Source: Ewingella americana ATCC 33852
Lineage (GTDB): Bacteria > Pseudomonadota > Gammaproteobacteria > Enterobacterales > Enterobacteriaceae
Direction of reading: 5' to 3'
Assembly (NCBI RefSeq): GCF_000735345.1
Contig: NZ_JMPJ01000066.1
Span: forward strand, 62,001-126,000
DNA length: 64,000 nucleotides
Shown here piece by piece: positions 17,328 through 27,781 of this stretch. The stretch's first letter is position 1. Each line of letters begins with the position of its first letter. The position numbers were made by a program, and so were the translations under genes. The notes under the pieces were generated by a model. The model ran no database searches. It was not told where the DNA came from and saw only the letters and a program-made list of their open reading frames with translations.

Positions 17328-18607
17328 CTGTTGAAGTTAACCGACTCGGTTTTCTGCAAATGGATCACCGTCTGCGCGGGCTGCGTCTCGGCAATCACCA
17401 CCCCACGGCGGATGGAATAGCGCACCGGCGTTTGGCGGCGCACGGCGTCGAATCCGCTCTCAGCCGGGAGGATCACCAGATTGGCTTCATTGCCGCTTTT
17501 CAAGTTATAGCCTTGAAGATTCAGGGTTTTGGCGCTGTAAGTGGTGATTAACTTCAGGCCGTCGTCAATCTGCTGGTAACCCATCAGCTGGCAGACATGC
17601 AGCCCCATGTGCAGCACTTGCAGCATGTTGGCGGTGCCCAGCGGATACCACGGGTCAAACACGTCATCATGGCCGAAACAGACGTTAATTCCGGCGTCGA
17701 GCATCTCCTTCACCCGCGTCACGCCGCGACGTTTCGGGTAAGTGTCAAAGCGACCTTGCAGATGAATATTCACCAGCGGGTTGGCGACAAAGTTAATGCC
17801 GGACATCTTCAGCAGGCGGAACAGCCGCGAGGTGTAAGCCCCGTTGTAAGAGTGCATCGCCGTGGTGTGGCTGGCAGTAACGCGCGCGCCCATATTTTCG
17901 CGCAGGGCGAGTGCCGCGACGGTTTCCACAAAGCGCGACTGTTCGTCGTCGATTTCATCGCAGTGTACATCGATAAGCTTGTGGTACTTTTGCGCCAGCG
18001 CGAAGGTCTTGTGCAGCGACTCCACGCCATATTCGCGAGTAAATTCGAAATGCGGAATGGCTCCCACCACGTCGGCTCCCAACTTCAATGCCTCTTCCAG
18101 CAAGGCTTCGCCATTGGGATAGGACATGATGCCTTCCTGCGGGAAAGCGACGATTTGCACGTCGACCCAAGGCGCGACCTCGGCCTTTACTTCCAACATG
18201 GCTTTCAGCGCGGTCAGCGTCGGGTCAGAGACATCCACGTGAGTTCGCACGTGCTGAATGCCGTTGGCAATCTGCCACTTGAGGGTCTGCCACGCCCGCG
18301 CCTTGACGTCTTCGTGGGTCAACTGCGCCTTGCGCTCGGCCCAGCGTTCAATGCCTTCGAACAGGGTGCCAGACTGGTTCCACGCAGGTTGCCCGGCAGT
18401 CTGGGTGGTATCGAGATGAATATGCGGCTCGACAAACGGCGGGATCGCCAGCCCGCCCTGCGCATCCAGCACGCCCTCGGTCTGCCCATTCCCCTGCGGC
18501 TGACTGGTGATTTGGCGAATGCGCCCGCCTTCGATTTGAATCTGCCACAGCCCGTCGGCGTAAGGCAGTCGAACGTTTTTGATAGTTTGCAAACTGGTCT
18601 GAGTCAC
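17324..18607 (-). CDS. codA: cytosine deaminase
   Basis: 427-residue amidohydrolase that converts cytosine to uracil plus ammonia for pyrimidine salvage. Metal-ligand motifs are visible: EPHIHLD (His62, His64), DVHCDEIDD (His near 215) and [10 protein letters not shown] (Asp near 314). These correspond to the E. coli CodA active site. It starts with GTG preceded by GAGG. There is no codB permease next to it, unlike E. coli codBA, so cytosine uptake must be encoded elsewhere. It is convergent with the LacI regulator and divergent from nirB. Confidence 0.94.
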
Positions 18608-18785
18608 CGGTTACCTCGCTGAGATTTTGATGTTCTTTGCCAACAATAGCCCAAACCCGCCCGTTGGGAATCCTATTACTTGAGTCAGCGCACGTTTTTC
18701 ACCCAACATGCGCCCCTGCGCCTCGCTGGCAACAAAGTTATTTAAAATCGTCCACTTACATAAAAACCAATATAAATCAGTCAAA

Positions 18786-18801
18786 TACCACCTAGGGAGT
18801 A
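18786..18801. promoter_or_regulatory. NarL/NarP 7-2-7 site at nirB
   Basis: TACCACC-TA-GGGAGTA forms two inverted heptamers (consensus TACYYMT) separated by 2 bp. If the FNR site is centred at -41.5, this site is centred exactly at -69.5, the position known for NarL/NarP activation at E. coli nirB. Confidence 0.75.
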
Positions 18802-18814
18802 TATTAGAGGCGGC

Positions 18815-18828
18815 TTGATTTGCGTCAA
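18815..18828. promoter_or_regulatory. FNR site of the nirB promoter
   Basis: TTGATTTGCGTCAA matches the FNR consensus TTGAT-N4-ATCAA at 9 of 10 positions. Placing it at -41.5 gives a start near 18863 with a -10-like TATGTT at 18850-18855. It implies anaerobic activation of nirBD-cysG. Confidence 0.85.
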
Positions 18829-18885
18829 GGTGCCCGACTTCACGCGCGTTATGTTGAGCCTATAGAAATCAATTTCGAGGCAAAC

Positions 18886-21438
18886 ATGAGCAAAGTCAGA
18901 CTGGCGATTATTGGTAACGGCATGGTCGGCCATCGCTTTATTGAAGATTTACTGGATAAAGCCGAGCCGGGCCAGTTCGATATCACGGTATTTTGTGAAG
19001 AGCCGCGCGTCGCCTATGACCGCGTTCATCTTTCCTCCTATTTTTCCCACCACACCGCCGAAGAGTTATCTCTGGTGCGCGAAGGCTTCTACGAGAAGCA
19101 CGGCGTTAAGGTGCTGGTCGGCGAGCGCGCCATCACGCTCAACCGCGCCGAGAAGGTGATTCACTCCAGCAGCGGCCGCACCCTCTATTACGACAAACTG
19201 GTGATCGCCACCGGCTCCTACCCGTGGGTGCCGCCGATTGCCGGGTCTGACGGCCAAGACTGCTTCGTCTATCGCACCATTGAAGACCTGCACGCCATTG
19301 AAGCCTGCGCACGTCGCAGCAAGCGCGGCGCGGTAGTCGGCGGCGGCCTGTTGGGGCTGGAAGCCGCAGGCGCGCTGAAAAATCTGGGCGTCGAAACCCA
19401 CGTGATTGAATTCGCCCCCGGCCTGATGGCCGAGCAGCTCGACGTGATGGGCGGCAACCAGCTGCGGCAGAAAATCGAAAGCATGGGCGTTCAGGTTCAT
19501 ACCGCGAAGAACACCAAAGAGATCTCCCAAGGCGGCCAGTTTGCCCGCAAAACCATGGCTTTCGCCGACGGCAGCTCGCTGGAAGTGGATTTCATCGTCT
19601 TCTCCACCGGCATCCGACCACAGGACAAGCTGGCGCGCCAGTGTGATTTAGAGATTGCGCCGCGCGGCGGCATCGTGATCAACGACCAGTGCCAGACCAG
19701 CGACGCGGATGTCTACGCCATCGGCGAATGCGCCTCGTGGAACCAGCGCACCTTCGGCTTAGTCGCGCCGGGCTATAAAATGGCTCAGGTCACCGCCGAT
19801 CATCTGCTGGGCCGCGAAAACCAATTTACCGGCGCGGACATGAGCGCCAAGCTCAAACTGCTGGGCGTTGACGTGGCGGGTATCGGCGATGCCCATGCCC
19901 GCACCGAAGGCGCGCGCAGCTATGTCTATCTCGATGAAAGCAAAGCTTTATACAAACGTCTGGTGGTCAGCGAAGACAACAAAACCCTGCTCGGCGCGGT
20001 GTTGGTCGGCGACACCAGCGATTACGGCAATTTGCTGCAATTGGTGCTCAACAGCATTCCACTGCCGGAAAACCCGGACGCGCTGATCCTGCCAGCCTAC
20101 GCGGGCAGCGGCGGCGCGGTGATTGGCACCGACGCCCTGCCGGAAAACGCGCAAATCTGCTCCTGCTTCGACGTGACCAAGGGCGACATCATCAAAGCAG
20201 TTCAGGGCGGCTGCCACACGGTCGCGGCGCTGAAGTCCGCCACCAAAGCCGGTACCGGCTGCGGCGGCTGTATCCCGCTGGTGACCCAAGTGCTGAATGC
20301 CGAACTGAGCAAGCAAGGCATCGAGGTGAATCATCACCTTTGCGAGCACTTCGCCTACTCGCGCCAAGAGCTTTACCATCTGATCCGCGTCGAAGGCATT
20401 AAGTCCTTCGAGCAGCTGCTGGCGAAATATGGTCAGGGCTACGGCTGCGAAGTCTGTAAGCCGACCGTCGGCTCGCTGCTGGCCTCCTGCTGGAATGATT
20501 ACGTGCTCAAACCGCAGCACGCGCCTCTTCAGGACACCAACGACGTGTTCCTCGCCAACATGCAGAAAGACGGCACTTACTCAGTGATCCCACGCTCACC
20601 GGGCGGCGAAATCACCCCGCAGGGTCTGCAAGCCATTGGCGAGATCGCGGCGGAATATAACCTCTATACCAAAATCACCGGCTCACAGCGCATCGGCATG
20701 TTCGGCGCACAGAAAGACGATTTACCGGCTATTTGGCAGAAGCTGATTAATGCCGGATTCGAAACAGGTCAGGCGTACGCCAAGGCACTGCGCATGGCGA
20801 AAACCTGCGTAGGCAGCACTTGGTGCCGCTTTGGTGTCGGCGACAGCTTGGGCTTCGGCATCAGTCTGGAAAACCGCTACAAGGGCATCCGCACCCCGCA
20901 CAAAATGAAATTCGGCGTCTCGGGCTGTACCCGTGAATGTTCAGAAGCTCAGGGCAAAGACGTGGGGATCATCGCCACCGAAAACGGCTGGAACCTGTAT
21001 GTCTGCGGCAACGGCGGCATGAAGCCGCGCCACGGCGATTTGCTGGCAGCCGATTTGGACAATGACCAACTGCTGAAATACCTCGACCGCTTCATGATGT
21101 TCTACATCCGCACCGCCGATAAGCTGCAACGCACCTCGGTCTGGCTGGATAGCCTCGAAGGCGGCATTGATTACCTGCGCAAAGTGATCATTGACGACAA
21201 ACTCGGCCTGAATGAGCAGCTGGAAGCGGAACTCGCTCGCCTGCGCGAGTCGACGGTCTGCGAATGGCAGGAAACGCTGAACGACACGGCGGCGCAAACC
21301 CGCTTCACCCACTTCATCAACAGCGCCCAGCGTGACCCGAACGTGCAGTTCGTCGGCGAGCGCCAGCAACACCGCCCAGCGCGGCCTGAAGAACGTATTC
21401 CCGTTAACCTAATTGATGCCGGGGAGGAAGTATTATGA
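18886..21438 (+). CDS. nirB: NADH-dependent nitrite reductase large subunit
   Basis: 850-residue cytoplasmic assimilatory/detoxifying nitrite reductase (nitrite to ammonium). In order: an FAD/NAD(P)-binding domain (residues about 1-320, VVGGGLLGLEAAGAL), two BFD-type [2Fe-2S] segments (CSCFDVTKGDI ... GCGGCIP and CEVCKPTVG), and a siroheme/[4Fe-4S] reductase domain with cysteines 641, 647, 681 and 685. The start at 18886 (MSKVRLAIIGNGMVGH) matches E. coli; an upstream in-frame codon overlaps the promoter region. FNR and NarL/NarP sites precede it. Confidence 0.98.
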   Translation: MSKVRLAIIGNGMVGHRFIEDLLDKAEPGQFDITVFCEEPRVAYDRVHLSSYFSHHTAEELSLVREGFYEKHGVKVLVGERAITLNRAEKVIHSSSGRTLYYDKLVIATGSYPWVPPIAGSDGQDCFVYRTIEDLHAIEACARRSKRGAVVGGGLLGLEAAGALKNLGVETHVIEFAPGLMAEQLDVMGGNQLRQKIESMGVQVHTAKNTKEISQGGQFARKTMAFADGSSLEVDFIVFSTGIRPQDKLARQCDLEIAPRGGIVINDQCQTSDADVYAIGECASWNQRTFGLVAPGYKMAQVTADHLLGRENQFTGADMSAKLKLLGVDVAGIGDAHARTEGARSYVYLDESKALYKRLVVSEDNKTLLGAVLVGDTSDYGNLLQLVLNSIPLPENPDALILPAYAGSGGAVIGTDALPENAQICSCFDVTKGDIIKAVQGGCHTVAALKSATKAGTGCGGCIPLVTQVLNAELSKQGIEVNHHLCEHFAYSRQELYHLIRVEGIKSFEQLLAKYGQGYGCEVCKPTVGSLLASCWNDYVLKPQHAPLQDTNDVFLANMQKDGTYSVIPRSPGGEITPQGLQAIGEIAAEYNLYTKITGSQRIGMFGAQKDDLPAIWQKLINAGFETGQAYAKALRMAKTCVGSTWCRFGVGDSLGFGISLENRYKGIRTPHKMKFGVSGCTRECSEAQGKDVGIIATENGWNLYVCGNGGMKPRHGDLLAADLDNDQLLKYLDRFMMFYIRTADKLQRTSVWLDSLEGGIDYLRKVIIDDKLGLNEQLEAELARLRESTVCEWQETLNDTAAQTRFTHFINSAQRDPNVQFVGERQQHRPARPEERIPVNLIDAGEEVL

Positions 21439-21761
21439 GCCAGTGGCTAACCCTCTGTTCTATTGAACAAATTCTGCCGGGCTGCGGCGTCTGCGCGCTG
21501 GCCGGCGAGCAGCAAGTGGCGCTGTTCCGCCCGCGTGCTGATGAACACGTTTTTGCTTTATCGAATATTGACCCTTTCGCCCAAGCCAGCGTATTGTCGC
21601 GCGGCATTATCGCCGAGCATCAGGGCGAGCTGTGGGTCGCCAGCCCGCTGAAAAAGCAGCATTTCCGCCTGACGGACGGACTGTGCATGGAAGATGAGAG
21701 TCACTCGATCACCGCCTACCCGACGCGAGTCCGCGACGGCAACGTGCAAATTAATCTTTAG
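21435..21761 (+). CDS. nirD: nitrite reductase small subunit
   Basis: 108 residues with a Rieske-like fold but without the usual Rieske Cys/His pairs, as in E. coli NirD. It partners NirB. Its start overlaps the nirB stop by 4 bp (ATGA), indicating coupled translation. In E. coli the nitrite channel gene nirC comes next; here cysG follows directly after 14 bp. Confidence 0.96.
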   Translation: MSQWLTLCSIEQILPGCGVCALAGEQQVALFRPRADEHVFALSNIDPFAQASVLSRGIIAEHQGELWVASPLKKQHFRLTDGLCMEDESHSITAYPTRVRDGNVQINL

Positions 21762-21775
21762 GAGCGCCGCGCGCG

Positions 21776-23158
21776 ATGGACTATTTCCCGCTGTTTTGCC
21801 AGTTACACAACAAAGCCTGTCTGCTGGTCGGGGCGGGAGAAGTCGCGGAGCGCAAGGCACGGCTGCTGCTCGACGCCGGAGCTGATTTGCTGGTGAATGC
21901 CACCAGCTTCAGCGCGCAGTTCGAGGTCTGGGAAGCCGAAGGGAAAGTGCGCCTGCTGCGCGGAGAGTTCTCGCCGCTGCTGGTGGATGAAAAGTGGCTG
22001 GTGATCGCCGCAACGGATTCCGACGTGGTGAATCAGCAAGTCAGCCAAGCCGCCGAGCAGCGCCGGGTGTTCTGTAACGTGGTGGACGCGCCGGAAAGCG
22101 CCAGCTTCATCATGCCGTCGATTATCGACCGTTCTCCGCTGATGATCGCCGTCTCCTCCGGCGGCAATGCTCCGGTGCTGGCCCGCCTGCTGCGCGAACG
22201 GCTGGAGGCGATTCTTCCTCAGCATCTCGGCAAACTGGCCGACACAGCCGGGCAGTTGCGCCAGCGAGTGAAAACCCATTTTCAGGATATGTCGCAACGC
22301 CGCCGCTGGTGGGAAAAGCTGTTTAATCATCATCGTTTGGCGCAGTCGCTGGCCAACAATGACACCCAGCAGAGCAACGCCTACATAGAAGAGCTATTTA
22401 GCCAGCCGGTGGAGCATCATGGCGAAGTGGTGCTGGTGGGCGCAGGGCCGGGAGACGCCGGATTACTGACACTAAAAGGCCTGCAACAGATGCAGCTGGC
22501 CGACGTGGTGGTGTATGACCGTCTGGTGTCTGACGCCGTGCTGAACCTGGTTCGCCGCGACGCCGAGCGGATTTTTGTCGGCAAACGCGCCGGGCACCAC
22601 TGCGTGCCGCAAGAGAGAATCAACGATATTTTGCTCGAACAGGCCAAGCTGGGTAAACGCGTGGTGCGGCTGAAAGGCGGTGACCCGTTTATCTTCGGGC
22701 GCGGCGGCGAAGAGCTGGAAGCGCTGAAAGCGGAAGGCATTGCCTTCTCCGTGGTGCCGGGCATTACGGCGGCCTCCGGCTGTTCGGCCTACAGTGGCAT
22801 TCCGCTGACTCACCGCGACCACGCGCAGAGCGTTCGGCTGATAACCGGCCACGCCAAGCAGGATGGCAAGCTCGACTGGGCCTGTCTGGCGCAGGGCAAG
22901 CAGACACTGGTGTTCTATATGGGGCTGACGCAGGCGGCAGATATTCAGGCCAACCTGCTGAAAAACGGCCTCGCGGCAACCACGCCAGTTGCACTGGTAG
23001 AAAATGGCACCACCCAGCGCCAACGGGTGATCACAGGGGAATTGTCCTCCCTCAGCCAGCTTGCCAAGCAAGTGGAAAGTCCAAGTTTAATTATCGTTGG
23101 CTCAGTGGTCAGTTTGCGTAAGCAATTGAATTGGTTTGCCAGCGAGACTGCCAGTTAA
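21776..23158 (+). CDS. cysG: siroheme synthase (trifunctional)
   Basis: 460 residues. The N-terminal half (about 1-200) is the precorrin-2 dehydrogenase/ferrochelatase module, with Rossmann motif [18 protein letters not shown]. The C-terminal half (about 215-457) is uroporphyrinogen-III C-methyltransferase ([33 protein letters not shown]). It makes the siroheme required by NirB and by sulfite reductase, which explains its position behind nirBD. A bidirectional terminator follows. Confidence 0.97.
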   Translation: MDYFPLFCQLHNKACLLVGAGEVAERKARLLLDAGADLLVNATSFSAQFEVWEAEGKVRLLRGEFSPLLVDEKWLVIAATDSDVVNQQVSQAAEQRRVFCNVVDAPESASFIMPSIIDRSPLMIAVSSGGNAPVLARLLRERLEAILPQHLGKLADTAGQLRQRVKTHFQDMSQRRRWWEKLFNHHRLAQSLANNDTQQSNAYIEELFSQPVEHHGEVVLVGAGPGDAGLLTLKGLQQMQLADVVVYDRLVSDAVLNLVRRDAERIFVGKRAGHHCVPQERINDILLEQAKLGKRVVRLKGGDPFIFGRGGEELEALKAEGIAFSVVPGITAASGCSAYSGIPLTHRDHAQSVRLITGHAKQDGKLDWACLAQGKQTLVFYMGLTQAADIQANLLKNGLAATTPVALVENGTTQRQRVITGELSSLSQLAKQVESPSLIIVGSVVSLRKQLNWFASETAS

Positions 23159-23196
23159 CTATTTAGACCAAGTTGCGGCAGATTGACTGACATAAA

Positions 23197-23220
23197 AAAA
23201 CCACGCCGAGGCGTGGTTTT
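23197..23220. terminator. bidirectional terminator between cysG and trpS
   Basis: Stem AAAACCACGC / GCGTGGTTTT with a 4-nt loop, A-run before and T-run after. It serves both converging genes. Confidence 0.9.
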
Positions 23221-23240
23221 TTATTGCTCAAGCTTGAAGC

Positions 23241-24248
23241 TTACGGCGCGGCAACCAGTCCGATAGATTCGTAAACTTTAGCCAGCGTGGCACTTGCGCG
23301 AACGCGAGCTTTCTCTGCGCCATCACGCATGATCTGCTGCAACAAAGCTTCGTCATTGCGGAAACGGTGATAACGCTCTTGCAGCTCGGTCAGCATGCCT
23401 GAGACAGCATCCGCTACTGCACCTTTCAGATGACCATACATCTGGCCGTCGAACTCAGCTTCCAGCTCAGGGATGCTTTTGCCGGTCACGCCAGACAAGA
23501 TATCCAGCAAGTTAGAGACACCCGGCTTGTTGACTAAGTCATAACGCACGACAGGCGGCTCTTCGGAGTCAGTCATTGCACGTTTGATTTTCTTCGCCAC
23601 TGCCTTCGGATCTTCCAGCAGGCCGATAACGTTATTACGGTTATCGTCAGACTTGGACATCTTCTTGGTCGGCTCTTGCAGAGACATCACGCGCGCGCCG
23701 GACTTAGGAATGAATGGCTCTGGAATAGTGAACACGTCGCCATACAGCGCATTGAAACGGTTGGCGATATCGCGGCTCAGTTCCAAATGCTGCTTCTGGT
23801 CTTCGCCTACGGGTACCTGATTGGTCTGGTACAGCAGGATATCGGCAGCCATCAATACCGGGTAGTTAAACAGACCAACGCTGATACCGCTGTTTTCATA
23901 ACGCGTTGATTTGTCTTTAAACTGGGTCATACGGCCCAGCTCACCGAAGTAGGTATAGCCGTTCAGTGCCCAACTCAGCTGCGTGTGTTCAGGAACGTGG
24001 GATTGCACAAAAATGGTACTTTTTTGCGGGTCAATGCCGCAGGCCAAGTACAGCGCTAACGTGTCGAGCGTCGCCTTGCGCAGCTGCGCAGGGTCTTGAC
24101 GCACGGTGATCGCATGCAGGTCGACGATGCAGTAAATGCACTCGTAATCGTCCTGCAACTTAACCCACTGACGCAGCGCACCCATGTAGTTGCCAATGGT
24201 CAGTTCACCTGAGGGCTGTGCACCACTAAATACGATGGGTTTACTCAT
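23241..24248 (-). CDS. trpS: tryptophanyl-tRNA synthetase
   Basis: 335-residue class-I aminoacyl-tRNA synthetase. The HIGH-like signature is TIGN within [18 protein letters not shown], and the KMSKS motif is [10 protein letters not shown] chose ATG 24248 ([11 protein letters not shown]), which matches the E. coli start. It is the last gene of the dam-rpe-gph-trpS transcription unit. Confidence 0.98.
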   Translation of the reverse strand: MSKPIVFSGAQPSGELTIGNYMGALRQWVKLQDDYECIYCIVDLHAITVRQDPAQLRKATLDTLALYLACGIDPQKSTIFVQSHVPEHTQLSWALNGYTYFGELGRMTQFKDKSTRYENSGISVGLFNYPVLMAADILLYQTNQVPVGEDQKQHLELSRDIANRFNALYGDVFTIPEPFIPKSGARVMSLQEPTKKMSKSDDNRNNVIGLLEDPKAVAKKIKRAMTDSEEPPVVRYDLVNKPGVSNLLDILSGVTGKSIPELEAEFDGQMYGHLKGAVADAVSGMLTELQERYHRFRNDEALLQQIMRDGAEKARVRASATLAKVYESIGLVAAP

Positions 24249-24267
24249 TTTTATGCTTCCTGATCTT

Positions 24268-24963
24268 TTAAGATAAAAGCCCAAAAGTGGGCAAGAGGTC
24301 GGCGAAATGGTCCAACACGCTGTCGGGCTTGCTCAGCGCGATGCTTTCACCGTAGTTGTAGCCGTACGTTAAACCAACGCAGCGGCAACCGGCAGCCTGA
24401 GCCGCCTGAATATCATTACGCGAATCCCCGACAAAAACCAGTTCGCTGGCGCGTAAACCAAGCTGCGCGAGCATCAGGTAAATCGGCGCGGGGTGCGGTT
24501 TCTTTTGTACAACATCATCACCGCCAATCACCACCGAAAAATAGCTTTCGATGCCCAGCGATGCCAGCAGTGGCGCGACAAACGGCGTCGGCTTGTTGGT
24601 AATAAGACCCAGCGGCAGGCCCTGCGCGTGCAAGGCGGCCAGTGTCTCTTTAACCTGTGGATAGAGGCGGCTGCCCCCGGCGGCGGTGTCGGCGTAGTAG
24701 TGGTCGAATTTATCTCGTACCTGCTGAAGAGCGGCCGGAGACATATCTCCCTCAGCCCAACGCACGGCGCGTTCCACCATGACATCAGCGCCGTTGCCAA
24801 TCCAAGTGCTGATACGCTCAACGCCTGCGGCCGGTAAGCCCATATCTTTCAGAGCCATATCGACCGCGTCCGCCAGACCCGGCGCGCTGTCCACCAAGGT
24901 GCCGTCGAGATCAAAAGCAGCGCCTTTCAGTGACATAACGCCCGCTGGCAGAGAATCAGTCAT
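24268..24963 (-). CDS. gph: phosphoglycolate phosphatase
   Basis: 231-residue HAD-superfamily phosphatase that removes 2-phosphoglycolate, including that produced during DNA repair. Motif I is [14 protein letters not shown] and the C-terminal motif [16 protein letters not shown] is intact. I chose the ATG at 24963, which overlaps the end of rpe by 8 bp. The long upstream extension of the same frame lies inside rpe and is not real. Confidence 0.95.
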   Translation of the reverse strand: MTDSLPAGVMSLKGAAFDLDGTLVDSAPGLADAVDMALKDMGLPAAGVERISTWIGNGADVMVERAVRWAEGDMSPAALQQVRDKFDHYYADTAAGGSRLYPQVKETLAALHAQGLPLGLITNKPTPFVAPLLASLGIESYFSVVIGGDDVVQKKPHPAPIYLMLAQLGLRASELVFVGDSRNDIQAAQAAGCRCVGLTYGYNYGESIALSKPDSVLDHFADLLPTFGLLS

Positions 24964-25645
24964 GGGAAACCTTCGCCAGTTCGCTGCGCATATGGTCAAT
25001 GACCGTGCGGTAGTCAGGCTGGTTGAAGATGGCAGAACCGGCGACAAACATGTCAGCGCCCGCTGCGGCAATCTCACCAATGTTTTCAGCTTTCACGCCA
25101 CCGTCAATTTCCAAACGGATGTCATAACCGCTGTCGTCGATCAATTTGCGTACCTGACGCAGCTTGTCGAGGGTGCCCGGAATAAACGACTGGCCGCCGA
25201 AGCCCGGGTTGACTGACATCAGCAGGATCACGTCGAGCTTGTCCATCACGTAATCGAGGTAGCTCAACGAGGTGGCCGGGTTGAACACCAGACCGGCTTT
25301 ACAGCCGTGCTCTTTGATCAGCTGAATGGTGCGGTCAAGGTGCTCAGACGCTTCCGGGTGGAAAGAGATGTAAGTGGCACCGGCTGCGGCGAAGTCCGGG
25401 ATCAGGCGATCAACCGGCTTAACCATCAGGTGGACATCGATTGGCGCGTTGATGCCGGATTTCTGTAGGTAATTATGCAGCGACTGGCAGACCAAAGGCC
25501 CGATGGTCAGGTTAGGCACGTAATGGTTATCCATGACGTCGAAGTGTACGACGTCACCGCCAGCTTCCAGTGCTTTCACCGTGTCTTCGCCTAAACGCGC
25601 AAAGTCAGCCGAAAGAATAGACGGGGCAATCAAAAACTTTTTCAT
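24956..25645 (-). CDS. rpe: ribulose-phosphate 3-epimerase
   Basis: 229-residue TIM-barrel enzyme that interconverts ribulose 5-phosphate and xylulose 5-phosphate. Motifs are [11 protein letters not shown] at the N-terminus, [19 protein letters not shown] with metal ligands, and [17 protein letters not shown] chose the start [11 protein letters not shown], as in E. coli. It lies downstream of dam and overlaps gph. Confidence 0.97.
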   Translation of the reverse strand: MKKFLIAPSILSADFARLGEDTVKALEAGGDVVHFDVMDNHYVPNLTIGPLVCQSLHNYLQKSGINAPIDVHLMVKPVDRLIPDFAAAGATYISFHPEASEHLDRTIQLIKEHGCKAGLVFNPATSLSYLDYVMDKLDVILLMSVNPGFGGQSFIPGTLDKLRQVRKLIDDSGYDIRLEIDGGVKAENIGEIAAAGADMFVAGSAIFNQPDYRTVIDHMRSELAKVSHD

Positions 25646-25706
25646 CCGCTTCTCCAAACTACTCATAGGGTTACAGAAATAATCGGTGTGATATCAACGA
25701 GAAAGA

Positions 25707-26519
25707 TCAGCGATAAAGCGCTAACAGTTCATTCACTTTACTGCGCTGCGAGACATTGCTGCTGATAGTCCGGCGGGCAGAGACCCGATGTAGCTTCGCT
25801 CCGGCGTACCACTCCAGCGTGAGCGGCGTTTCATGGTTGGAAATCAGCACCGGCACGTCACGCTCAGAGGATAACTGTAACGCCAGACGGGCCAGATTCT
25901 GCTGATCTGCCATGCTGAAGCTGTTGGTATGGTAAGCCGTAAAATTCGCCGTAGCCGATAATGGCGCGTACGGAGGGTCACAATAGACCACCGCGCCCGG
26001 CACTGCCTTCAGCAGAGTTTGCTGGTAATGCTCACATACAAACTGTGCATTCTGTGCTTTTTCAGCAAACCAGTAGAGTTCCGCTTCCGGAAAATAGGGT
26101 TTCTTGTAGCGGCCGAAAGGCACATTGAACGCACCGCTAAGATTATAGCGACACAGCCCGTTGTAACAATGGCGGTTGAGATACAGGAACAACACCGAGC
26201 GGCGGTAGATATCACTCGTCAGGTTGAATTCTTCTCTCAAGGCGTAGAAACGTTCTGATTGGTTGAATTCAGGAGAGAACAGCACGCGAGCATCGCGCAC
26301 GAATTCTGCGGTGCGCGTTTTAACAATGTTGTAGAGGTTGATCAGGTCGCTGTTGATGTCGGCCAGAATGTACGATTTATAGTCGGTGTTAAGAAACACC
26401 GACCCCGCACCAACAAAAGGCTCTATTAAACAATCACCTGCTGGAAGATGACGTTTGATGTCATCGACCAGCGGGTATTTGCCACCAGCCCATTTCAAAA
26501 AAGCGCGGTTTTTCTTCAT
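25707..26519 (-). CDS. dam: DNA adenine methylase (GATC)
   Basis: 270-residue N6-adenine methyltransferase of the Dam/D12 class. The S-adenosylmethionine motif is FVGAGS (35-40) and the catalytic motif is DPPY (181-184). It acts in mismatch-repair strand marking and replication timing. The N-terminus MKKNRAFLKWAGGKYPLVDDI is typical. It sits between damX and rpe, as in E. coli. Confidence 0.98.
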   Translation of the reverse strand: MKKNRAFLKWAGGKYPLVDDIKRHLPAGDCLIEPFVGAGSVFLNTDYKSYILADINSDLINLYNIVKTRTAEFVRDARVLFSPEFNQSERFYALREEFNLTSDIYRRSVLFLYLNRHCYNGLCRYNLSGAFNVPFGRYKKPYFPEAELYWFAEKAQNAQFVCEHYQQTLLKAVPGAVVYCDPPYAPLSATANFTAYHTNSFSMADQQNLARLALQLSSERDVPVLISNHETPLTLEWYAGAKLHRVSARRTISSNVSQRSKVNELLALYR

Positions 26520-26599
26520 GCCGTCAGTTAGCTACTTATACAATTCACAGCCGCGGATTGTACCCTGTTTTTAGACAGCAAATCGCGTTGAGATCAGAT

Positions 26600-27640
26600 T
26601 CATTTTTTCAGGTCTTGCTGTACTTGATGTACAGGCTTAACCCACGGTTTTTTGGCTTGAACTTCAGCTGGCAAACGAGAAATTGCGCTCTTAGCCTCAG
26701 CGGAAGAAGCATAGTTGCCGCTCACCAGAACATACCAAGGTTTGCCATCACGCGAAGTCTGATAAACCAGATAGTTTTTCAGGCCCTGCTGCTTAGCGAA
26801 GGCGTTCAGGGAGTTGGACTGTGAAGCCCCGCTCAGCTGCAACGTAAAATGGCTGCCCGGTGCGGATTTAATCGCGCCGCCGCTACCCGTCGCTGGCGCA
26901 CTCGCCGTGGCAACAGGTTTAGTCGTTTCTTTCGCCGGATGAGACGCTGTCGCTGCCGGTTTAGTTGCCGCTGGCTTGCTAGCCGCAGGCTTATTGGCGT
27001 GGGCTGGCGCAGTGTGCGTGGCTTTTGGCTGCGCGGCTTTGTGCGTCGTCTGCTGCTGTGTGTTACGCGGCGCGACTGGCGCAGTGCCTTTGGCAGCACC
27101 ATCAACGGTGGCTGGCGCGGTCGGCAATGAAGTCAGCGACTGTGCTCCCGCATTAATGCCATCCTGCGCGGCAGAGTTAACCTGACCTTGCTGAGAAGAG
27201 AGCGCGTCAGACATGTCGCCCGGCAAATCAACACGCTCTTTGGCCTGGCCGTTGTCGGGCTGTGGCTGAGCGTCAGTTGGCGTAGAGGAAATAGGTGGCA
27301 GACCGATGCTTTTCGGCTGAGCGTCACCGCTCGGCGCGGCCGCGTTCTGTTGAGCTTGCTCAGTTGGCTGAGCCGGTGCCGCTGCGTCATTGCCTGAACC
27401 CGACAAGTTAATGTCTTTCGGCCCATTATTGACTTGAGAAGCTTCGTGCTTGGTTGGGGCTTTGAGGGCTGAACCAATGCCGACAATCAGTAACAGCAGA
27501 ACCAGAATACCGACGCCAATCATCACATGCTGGCGCGATACGGCAAGTTTAGGTCCAGAAGAAGGCGGTTTGCGTGAGCGCGTTGGGCGGCGATCGCTAG
27601 TGTCTGGCTTGAGATCGTCTTCCGGTGTTAAATCATCCAT
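26600..27640 (-). CDS. damX: cell division protein DamX (SPOR domain)
   Basis: 346-residue single-pass inner-membrane protein. The basic cytoplasmic N-terminus is followed by one helix (HVMIGVGILVLLLLIVGIGSAL, about 38-59), a long low-complexity Ala/Pro/Thr/Gln/Lys periplasmic linker, and a C-terminal SPOR domain (about 260-340, HFTLQLSGASQSNSL). SPOR domains bind denuded septal glycan strands. It is shorter than E. coli DamX (428), mainly in the linker. It lies between aroB and dam. Confidence 0.93.
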   Translation of the reverse strand: MDDLTPEDDLKPDTSDRRPTRSRKPPSSGPKLAVSRQHVMIGVGILVLLLLIVGIGSALKAPTKHEASQVNNGPKDINLSGSGNDAAAPAQPTEQAQQNAAAPSGDAQPKSIGLPPISSTPTDAQPQPDNGQAKERVDLPGDMSDALSSQQGQVNSAAQDGINAGAQSLTSLPTAPATVDGAAKGTAPVAPRNTQQQTTHKAAQPKATHTAPAHANKPAASKPAATKPAATASHPAKETTKPVATASAPATGSGGAIKSAPGSHFTLQLSGASQSNSLNAFAKQQGLKNYLVYQTSRDGKPWYVLVSGNYASSAEAKSAISRLPAEVQAKKPWVKPVHQVQQDLKK

Positions 27641-27781
27641 CTAAAACCTCCAACCCGGCTAAAGACCAGCAAATGCGGCCTTATGCGGAGCAACTATCCT
27701 GACTGATAAATATAACGCTTTGCTGGCAAAGGGGTAAAGGGTAGGCGCAAGCCTGTGACACGCAGCACACAGGCAGAGGCG

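Noticed and set aside
17597-18622. 341-codon plus-strand open frame opposite codA
   Set aside because: It is a complementary-strand shadow of codA in high-GC DNA; the codA product has complete family motifs and the antisense product has none.
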